Shown here: positions 54,898 to 61,208 of the stretch, piece by piece | Layout of the letters: each line of letters starts with the position of its first letter | Numbering within the stretch: position 1 is the stretch's first letter | Assembly (NCBI RefSeq): GCF_023205015.1 | Contig: NZ_CP096258.1 | Location: 682,001 to 746,000, forward strand | Direction: 5' to 3' | Length of the DNA stretch: 64,000 nucleotides | DNA from: Providencia rettgeri | GTDB lineage: Bacteria > Pseudomonadota > Gammaproteobacteria > Enterobacterales > Enterobacteriaceae | The notes under the pieces: generated by a model | What the model was told of the DNA's origin: nothing | Database searches by the model: none | What the model saw: the letters and a program-made list of their open reading frames with translations, nothing else | Position numbers and translations under genes: made by a program

Positions 54898-56917
54898 GGC
54901 GATAATTCTCCACACTACGTTTCTGGGCTTCCAACGAAGTCCTTAGCGGACTGTCTACCTCGGCAGCGGCCAGGCGCTCATCCAATACCGCCTCCAACAC
55001 TTCGACTTCGTCGAGTTGCTCGGGGTCATAGAGAACGTCCGCACATGGTTTGGTTTCTCCGGGGGAGTCGCCCCCTCCGCAGCGAGCGATATTGTCGATG
55101 CCCCCATAGGGACAGGGGGTACGGCTCGTGCAGATGCCCAGCAAAATCGGTCGATGAGTGACCGTCCCCTTCTTAGCCAGATTGATCGCTTTCTTAGCAT
55201 CAGAGGCTGAGATTAGGCGGACAATCTCAGATTTTCGCTTCTCGCCGTGGGGGCTGACGAATCGGTTGCTCGTCAGCTGTTGCAGCTGCCTACCCAAAGT
55301 TTCGTACATGGTGCGGACGTAGTAGGTATGGGCCTTCTCTTCCAGCCGTACCCTGGAATGGTTTTGCCCGTAGTAGAGACTCATCGCTCTGGCGACGTGC
55401 TTTAGCTGAAACTGCAATGAAGCGTCGCTGACCAGCCCGGATGCCTGCATATTCACTGCGCCGGTTCGTCGGAGTTGATGCCAGGCCAACGGCCAGATTT
55501 TGCCGACCGCAAACTCGTCGGTCAGCGTCGGCGTCACCAACCGAGCCAATTCGAAATCTTCCGGCGTAATGCGCAATTGCTCACGGTCGAACAGCTTGTC
55601 GAACCACTGAAGCACATGGGCATAGCTCGGAATCGATGGCCGAATCGTGCGGTTGATCTTGGTGAACTTCGTTCCCCACGGTTCAAGGCAATAATCAAGC
55701 AGATAGCGCTTGGCCGGATCATCCGGCACCGAGGCCTCGCCGGGGGGAGAGTCGCATTCTGCGCGGAGGTCTGCGACCACACGCATGGCTTCAACTGCCA
55801 CCTGAGCTGACGGGGACGTCACCCAAAGTGCCTCAGAATCCGACATCGTCTTGGTCGTTCGTCCGCACAATACATGGATGTCGCCAAACTGCGGATCACG
55901 TTCTATGTGCAAGCAATCGGCGCGCAGGTTCCAAGCCTCTTCGACTCGCATGAGGCTGAAGTTCAGCAGATAGCACAGTCCAGATCGACTCACGAGGTTG
56001 AGGTAGCGACTCAGAGTTTGAATGCGAATTTCGTCGTCGCTCACTCCCAGCCAGCGACGAAATAGTTCCACCATGCCAAACCGATGCGCGGTGTCGATGA
56101 ATGGGCCGTAGTACTGCCGCCCAGTCCACTTTCCGTTTGATCCATCCGACGGCCACTGAAACGGATAGAACGATTGTGGCCTGCGTTGTCCTTGGAGACT
56201 GGCAGAGTTGTGCCGATAGGCAGCCAGACAGAAGCGGAAGCACTCCTCGACTTGGCCTCGATGCGCCAAAAAGTCATCCAGGCATTCGCGCAAGCGTGTG
56301 ATTTGATAGTGCCAAATGCGGGGCGGGATATAGGGGGTCTGGAGCTTCTGGTGGTCGGGCATGGCCGCTGCGAGGCGTGCCAACCCTGCGCGATCCAACA
56401 AGGTGAACCCCAGCGCATCCCGCCGCTCGTACAGTTCGTGCAGCAATGCCAAGAACTCACCGGACCGGGAAGCCTGGAGCACCTCCGGGAGACGGTCGGC
56501 AACGCGCGGAAAATGACTCAGTTCGGATGCGAGAATGCCTTCTTGAGTGCACAAGACGAACAGCCGACGCATCTGGTCGAAGCGCGTTTTCAGGCCTCGG
56601 TATCCACGGGCTCCATTGGGGCCGTATAGCCACCAGCCGATTACGGTCCGCAATAAATCGGCGTTCGCAGGATCGATCGCGGCGACATATTTCTTAGCTG
56701 GGCCATCGCCGAAATTGAGAGTGAGCCGTTTTCCCGCCCATGGGTCGAGCCGCCAAATGGCATCGCCCCAACGGCTCACCACCTGGCCAGCGGCATCTAT
56801 GATGACCGGCCAATCACGCTGCGGTGGCCAGCACGGCGGACGGTAGTTCGGCGCATCAGGAATCGCTAGGGGCGAGTCGATGCCGAGGCCAAGTTCGGAA
56901 AGAATATTTTTCGTCAT
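54878..56917 (-). CDS. Tyrosine recombinase 3 of the triplet
   Basis: A 679-aa integrase. The C-terminal half has the catalytic HxxR in WHQLRRTGAVNMQ (~485-500), the conserved GQNHSRVRLEEKAHTYY stretch and the likely nucleophile in MSLYYGQ (~520). A Cys-rich tail (ICTSRTPCPYGG) may bind metal. The ATG overlaps the stop of recombinase 2 (ATGA), so the three genes are translated in series. Its function within the trio is not known. Confidence 0.8.
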   Translation of the reverse strand: MTKNILSELGLGIDSPLAIPDAPNYRPPCWPPQRDWPVIIDAAGQVVSRWGDAIWRLDPWAGKRLTLNFGDGPAKKYVAAIDPANADLLRTVIGWWLYGPNGARGYRGLKTRFDQMRRLFVLCTQEGILASELSHFPRVADRLPEVLQASRSGEFLALLHELYERRDALGFTLLDRAGLARLAAAMPDHQKLQTPYIPPRIWHYQITRLRECLDDFLAHRGQVEECFRFCLAAYRHNSASLQGQRRPQSFYPFQWPSDGSNGKWTGRQYYGPFIDTAHRFGMVELFRRWLGVSDDEIRIQTLSRYLNLVSRSGLCYLLNFSLMRVEEAWNLRADCLHIERDPQFGDIHVLCGRTTKTMSDSEALWVTSPSAQVAVEAMRVVADLRAECDSPPGEASVPDDPAKRYLLDYCLEPWGTKFTKINRTIRPSIPSYAHVLQWFDKLFDREQLRITPEDFELARLVTPTLTDEFAVGKIWPLAWHQLRRTGAVNMQASGLVSDASLQFQLKHVARAMSLYYGQNHSRVRLEEKAHTYYVRTMYETLGRQLQQLTSNRFVSPHGEKRKSEIVRLISASDAKKAINLAKKGTVTHRPILLGICTSRTPCPYGGIDNIARCGGGDSPGETKPCADVLYDPEQLDEVEVLEAVLDERLAAAEVDSPLRTSLEAQKRSVENYRHVIRQT

Positions 56918-58644
56918 GCTGATCTTTGTCGCAGTTCTGCCAATCGGATGAAGCCATCCCAGGCCGGGTGGTAGTCACCTTCACTTATGCGCGCTCTGGC
57001 TTCTTCGACCCAAAGCCTGCGGACCTCGCTACTTTCTTCGAAGAAGCGCAGTTTGGCCGTCAGCCGATCGATCACCAGCAGGGCCGGATGCTCTGTCGTC
57101 AGGTGCTTACCCGAACTGGATGGGCGGTAGCGTGCCAGTTCAAGCGATTTGAGGTGGCGCAAGCTACCGAGAGACCACACATGATCCTCACTTTCGATAT
57201 CCCGGTGCTGGGTACAGAACAGGCAACCGGCAGCATTGATGCAGTCGGGTCGCGGACCATTCTTCGGCATCGTGCCCACTGGTTCAGGTGTGGCCGATAC
57301 ACATCTACCAGGAGCAGGAGGTGAAAGGGACGGATCGGTTTGCTGATGGAAGCGCGTAATTTCCACCATAGCGATCTGCGGATGGGGGTCGGCATATACG
57401 CGTATCAGCGTTTGCACCGTATGCTGGGCCAACTCCGCAACCTGTTGGGGATTCTGGGACTCCCGAAGCAACCAGTTGATGCGCGTCCCGCGCAGTTTTC
57501 GCGGTCTCACTATCGGTATGCCAAGCTCGCGGCAGATGCGCGTAACGTTCGTGAACTGCGTCGCCTCTTCTAGGATTCGTCCCCCGCTACGTATAAGCGG
57601 AAAGAGCAAACCATCCGGCTCATTGGGAAACCATTCGGAACGCCATTCGAGATAGCGCTCGAACCACTCTCGATAACTGGCAAAGATCTCGAATAGCACT
57701 TCTCCTTCCCGTCGATTTTTGTAGGTACGTACCTGGTAGCCGTCTATGTGGCTGGTGTAATGAAACTGCTCAACCCGCAGGGTATGTGCTTGCTGGAGGT
57801 TCAGACCGGTCTGGGCGATGAACATCAGCAATTCACTCTCGATCCGTAAATTGACGATGGGGAAACGGGTCCGCAGTGTCCGATCTGCATCGTGGGCGGC
57901 ACGCGCCGCCAGGGATGCTTCGATTTGCGCTTGGTTTTGCGGCCTGGTACGGCGGGCCGCTACTTTCTCGGGGCTCTGCAATCCCGACCATAGTTCCAGC
58001 ACTTGGCCGGTGCGTAACGAAATACAAACTGGGAGGGGGGCCATTGTCCCCCTCCAGGTCAATGCCTCGCATACGTCAGCTAGAAGGTGTCCGAATGCGA
58101 AGGTGTTTTGCAGATTCTGCTTGTCCGCTTTGCTCGTATGTACCTTGCCTTTGCCGCGCGGCTTGCGAATACGTGTGCTCTTGCTCAGGCTTGCTTGGCG
58201 GTCCAATGCTCGGTCCAGCATCGTCGCCGTGAGCCTGGTGAGATCGTACAGGGACCCATCGCTGAAATTGCGTTCGACTCGATGACGCTGGAGCAAGTGA
58301 TCGGTCCAACGAATGAACGTGTCGGCCGCCGTCTCGAGACTGAGATTCACGTTTTCTGAATCGATCCAGGCAAAGAATCGGCGCAATGCACTGATCTTGT
58401 TCTGCACCGAGAAGCGACTTCCGCCACCAGCAAGGTCGTCAGTCATGTGCTCATGCAGCTGCGTCACCAGCTCGAAACGTTCCGGCAAGGGACTGCCGAG
58501 TTCGCCCTGCGCGATCTGGCGGCCCACATGCTTCACCTTTGCTGCTGCACCTCCGCGAAACAGCAGCGGCCGGAGGTCCCAGGGCGTTTCAGTGGCCCCA
58601 TACTCAAGCATCGGGAAAGTGAGGTCGAATTCGGAACTATCCAT
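56914..58644 (-). CDS. Tyrosine recombinase 2 of the triplet (TnpB-like)
   Basis: A 576-aa recombinase when started at the ATG 58644, which overlaps the preceding gene's TAG by 8 nt; the frame is open upstream inside recombinase 1 but coupling favours this start. It has FIAQTGLNLQQAHTLRVEQ where the first catalytic Arg would be expected (the Arg is displaced), then RPRKLRGTRINWLLRES and the nucleophile in TLIRVYADP (~420). A C-terminal Cys pattern (CINAAGCLFCTQH) is typical of Tn554 TnpB-like proteins. Confidence 0.78.
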   Translation of the reverse strand: MDSSEFDLTFPMLEYGATETPWDLRPLLFRGGAAAKVKHVGRQIAQGELGSPLPERFELVTQLHEHMTDDLAGGGSRFSVQNKISALRRFFAWIDSENVNLSLETAADTFIRWTDHLLQRHRVERNFSDGSLYDLTRLTATMLDRALDRQASLSKSTRIRKPRGKGKVHTSKADKQNLQNTFAFGHLLADVCEALTWRGTMAPLPVCISLRTGQVLELWSGLQSPEKVAARRTRPQNQAQIEASLAARAAHDADRTLRTRFPIVNLRIESELLMFIAQTGLNLQQAHTLRVEQFHYTSHIDGYQVRTYKNRREGEVLFEIFASYREWFERYLEWRSEWFPNEPDGLLFPLIRSGGRILEEATQFTNVTRICRELGIPIVRPRKLRGTRINWLLRESQNPQQVAELAQHTVQTLIRVYADPHPQIAMVEITRFHQQTDPSLSPPAPGRCVSATPEPVGTMPKNGPRPDCINAAGCLFCTQHRDIESEDHVWSLGSLRHLKSLELARYRPSSSGKHLTTEHPALLVIDRLTAKLRFFEESSEVRRLWVEEARARISEGDYHPAWDGFIRLAELRQRSA

Positions 58645-59926
58645 CGTGCCGCGCCCCAGCGCCGATCCCGCTAAATGCCGCCATGAAGCTATTTGAGAGG
58701 GCTTGTTTGATCGGCAGTGCCTGTACGAATCGGATGTATTTGAAGGTGGTGGCTTCAGAGTTAGGCCCATGGAGCAACGCGTCGCTGACCGTCGCAATTA
58801 CAATAGCGACATCGGCACAAGCCGATAGCGCCAGACGTGCCAATTCGGTACCGAAGGTGCAGCGCGACTGATGGAAGCGGAATTTACGGAGCACCTGTAG
58901 TTCTGCTTTGACGCCCCGTTTTCGAAACTCGGACATCTCAACATTCACAGCAGATGACTGATCGGTGCCGCGCCTGCCATAGGCGTTACCAAAGCGGGTC
59001 AAGAACAGCAAATCACGATTCTCGGGCGAGGCTTTCGCCTCTCGTTCCATCCTCCGCCAGCCTTTGGCATATTCCAGCAATTCATCACGCAACGCTTCGG
59101 GTATCCAGACCTGGCCAGTCACACCGAATTTCGTGTGCACTGGCGGAGCTGCGCCTGGACCAACTGCAAGGCGTAGAAGCCCTTCAGCGGAAGGGTCGGG
59201 GGCGGCGCGCTCCAGAGACTGAATCTTGAGATCACAGATGCTGCCGAGCCGCATCCCGGTAAAAAATCCAAGGGCCAACATGAGGTAGAGCTCGGGCGTG
59301 GCGTTCTCTGCGGCGAAATCCAGAATTGCATCGCGATCGGTCTCCGAGACTGGCAACAGCCCATCTTCAAGCGTTTGGCCTGGGCGCTTACGGTTCGGGA
59401 TGCTGAGGTCGGTGGTGGTTCCGCTGATCGTTCGCTCGAACCCCACCCGGTCGAAGTATTTAACGACGTAGGGTTTTTCCCGCCACAGCTGGACGTGTGG
59501 AGAAAGAAGCTCCCTATGCCTTACCCACCGATAGAACATGATGCAATTGCGCATGTACTCAGACGCCGTGGATGGGCCGATCTGGCCGGCATCGCGCATC
59601 TTGATCAACGCCCCTCGGTATAGCACCAGGCAGCGGTCAGCTTTGCGAGCGGGAAACTCGAACCACTGCAAATCACGAGATTCAAGAAATTTAGCGTAAT
59701 TGAGAAGGCCATTCATGTTACTGGCAACGGTCTTAAGAGAAGCGTCACCAGTCGTTGCTCGCTCCACTGCCCACAGGTTTGCCTCCCTCCAAGGTGCATA
59801 GTCTGCCCAAAAGATTTGGGGCAAGCCCTCAATGGATGGCCGGCTGCTACTGGGGGAGTATGCGACGGCGTTCTCTCTGCGCACGAGGTAATGGGGCACG
59901 AAATGAATGCGCTCTAGCGTCGCCAT
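58637..59926 (-). CDS. Tyrosine recombinase 1 of the triplet (TnpA-like)
   Basis: A 429-aa recombinase, first gene of the operon, near the right end of the element. Catalytic residues are complete: Arg in FFTGMRLGSICDLKI (~222), HQSRCTFGTELARL (HxxR, ~352) and nucleophile in TTFKYIRFVQ (~395). The N-terminal SAM-like domain covers ~30-170. It is the best candidate for the strand-exchange enzyme acting at the rumB core site. Confidence 0.83.
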   Translation of the reverse strand: MATLERIHFVPHYLVRRENAVAYSPSSSRPSIEGLPQIFWADYAPWREANLWAVERATTGDASLKTVASNMNGLLNYAKFLESRDLQWFEFPARKADRCLVLYRGALIKMRDAGQIGPSTASEYMRNCIMFYRWVRHRELLSPHVQLWREKPYVVKYFDRVGFERTISGTTTDLSIPNRKRPGQTLEDGLLPVSETDRDAILDFAAENATPELYLMLALGFFTGMRLGSICDLKIQSLERAAPDPSAEGLLRLAVGPGAAPPVHTKFGVTGQVWIPEALRDELLEYAKGWRRMEREAKASPENRDLLFLTRFGNAYGRRGTDQSSAVNVEMSEFRKRGVKAELQVLRKFRFHQSRCTFGTELARLALSACADVAIVIATVSDALLHGPNSEATTFKYIRFVQALPIKQALSNSFMAAFSGIGAGARHDG

Positions 59927-59950
59927 TCAACGCCCCTGGGACGCTTAACA

Positions 59951-59967
59951 ATGTCCATAGATAGAAC
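59951..59967 (+). repeat. Right copy of the 17-bp subterminal repeat
   Basis: ATGTCCATAGATAGAAC, 38 nt inside the right junction; direct copy of 44389-44405 with one mismatch. Confidence 0.65.
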
Positions 59968-60005
59968 TCAATAGCTTAGGCGTCCGCACTATACAACTTA
60001 CTCTT

Positions 60006-60089
60006 ATCAATAGAGTAAACCTCTACTCGTGGTGCCATCTCCTCCAAAGTGCGCATCACTCGACTGCTTAAATCTGCATACAGCGCGTA
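60006..60089 (-). pseudogene. rumB: rumB fragment upstream of the insertion
   Basis: The minus strand encodes YALYADLSSRVMRTLEEMAP then RVEVYSID, the UmuC segment that directly precedes the part at 43352-44317. The preceding ~70 codons of rumB are missing: similarity stops at about 60089, so a second rearrangement removed the gene's start. Confidence 0.85.
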
Positions 60090-60501
60090 CAGTTGGCTAA
60101 GAATTCCCGCTAAAAATAGACGAGTAAGTGAGCAACCATTCTGCCGCATGGGTTGCTGGCGTCTAACACCAGAAAAATCACCCAGCCCAACCCGCTGTCT
60201 ATTTTTTAAGGTGGGCATTCATCTACATGTCTAATTTTTTACCAATTTGATCGCTAAGATGTACTAATTTGATTACCGAGGGAGACTGACTGACTAATTA
60301 CTTAGGGGCTTAATCGTACAATCTCCACTCGACACCACACAACTCACTTCTGGACATTTCTGAGTTGCATTTTAGCTAATTTAGAAAAACATGAATTAGA
60401 TAAAGTATGGAAATTTCAAATCAATATGAGGCGGACATGAAGAAATTGAAAAAAGTAGCTTAACTGGGTTGGTCAATTTTGGTTGACCACGTCATGTTCC
60501 G
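60090..60501. other. Rearranged spacer between rumB'' and the Tn3 remnant
   Basis: About 410 bp of moderate AT content with no gene. It contains an inverted repeat TGGTCAA / TTGACCA at 60470-60489. It is likely a patchwork of element ends; I cannot assign an origin. Confidence 0.4.
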
Positions 60502-61095
60502 GTGAGTACGCAAGTCATTGGCGCTAACGAATATGAAGGTCACTTTGCTTTTGACTTACTCTATAACAACTCTTCAGATATACAGCCTAATACCTTATCG
60601 ACCGATACGCATGGTACCAATAATGTTAACTTCGCTATATTAGATTTCTTTGGTTACACATTCGCCCCTCGATACGCGAAAATGAAAAAGGTGTTTTTTG
60701 AGCTATTTGAAGTGACTGAAGAGAACGGAGGCCGTATTCAATTAAAGAAAGATATTAATCATAAGCTAATTGCTGAAGAATGGGACAATATTCAGCATAT
60801 TGTTTGTTCATTGAGTCGTAAAACCACCACTCAAAGCACAATCATTAGAAAGTTGAGTAACGGCAAGAGCCGAAGATTGTCAGCATTGCATGAGTACGAC
60901 CGTTTAATTAAATCTATTTATGTTTTGGAGTATGTTGATAATTCAACGTTGCGTCATTACGTCCAGCAAGCCTTGAACAGAGGTGAAGCATACCATCAGT
61001 TAAAACGTGCTATTACTTCAGTTAATGGCAATAAATTTCGTGGGGGGAATGATTACCAAGTATCACAATGGGGTTCTAGGGATTTTCCCCTCTAA
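60502..61095 (+). pseudogene. Tn3-family transposase, C-terminal fragment
   Basis: About 190 residues homologous to the C-terminal catalytic region of the next transposase: LSTDTHGTNNVNFAILDFFG with a catalytic Asp, FAPRYAKMKKVFFELFEV, and ALNRGEAYHQLKRAI. The N-terminal ~700 residues are missing, and the similarity ends at QW near 61069, where a GGGG-starting sequence begins. It is therefore truncated on both sides and inactive. Confidence 0.85.
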
Positions 61096-61107
61096 AAAGA
61101 CTTAATC
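61070..61107 (+). repeat. Putative terminal inverted repeat of a Tn3-family transposon
   Basis: Starts GGGGTTCTAGGGATTTTCCC, a Tn3-type GGGG end, exactly where the upstream transposase fragment loses similarity and 100 nt before a second transposase gene. The partner repeat should lie beyond the window. Confidence 0.5.
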
Positions 61108-61208
61108 CTCTGTAGACCACACCAATAAATGGCTGCGGAGGTGGGTTACTACTTATAAGTGTGGCAAATTAGGTAAATATCGTACATTTAATACGGAACA
61201 GCCCTGAT

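Larger units (their letters stand above)
44318..60005. mobile_element. Integrase-triplet element inserted in rumB
   Basis: A GC-rich unit of about 15.7 kb between the two rumB parts. The junction cores on the plus strand are GTCGAT (44312-44317) and ATCAAT (60006-60011), both coding for Ile-Asp of the polymerase motif. It carries an efflux transposon unit, an AAA ATPase, a broken tnpC-like gene and three overlapping tyrosine recombinases, reminiscent of Tn554-type and recombinase-trio elements, which insert at a 6-bp core without long terminal repeats. A 17-bp sequence with one mismatch occurs in direct orientation near both ends (44389-44405, 59951-59967). Confidence 0.85.

Noticed and set aside
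44851..59964. Many long frames opposite or overlapping the efflux, ATPase and recombinase genes
   Set aside because: GC-rich DNA leaves long antisense frames open; the chosen genes have complete family motifs and tight operon spacing.
59976..60218. An 80-aa protein at the right junction
   Set aside because: It is a chimeric frame made of the rumB fragment and unrelated flanking DNA, so it is treated as part of the rumB remnant.
60470..60489. TGGTCAA / TTGACCA inverted pair as a third end of the pump-type transposon
   Set aside because: It shares the TTGACCAC box but not the three-box spacing or a clear TGCG end; similarity may be chance. Worth checking with a search.
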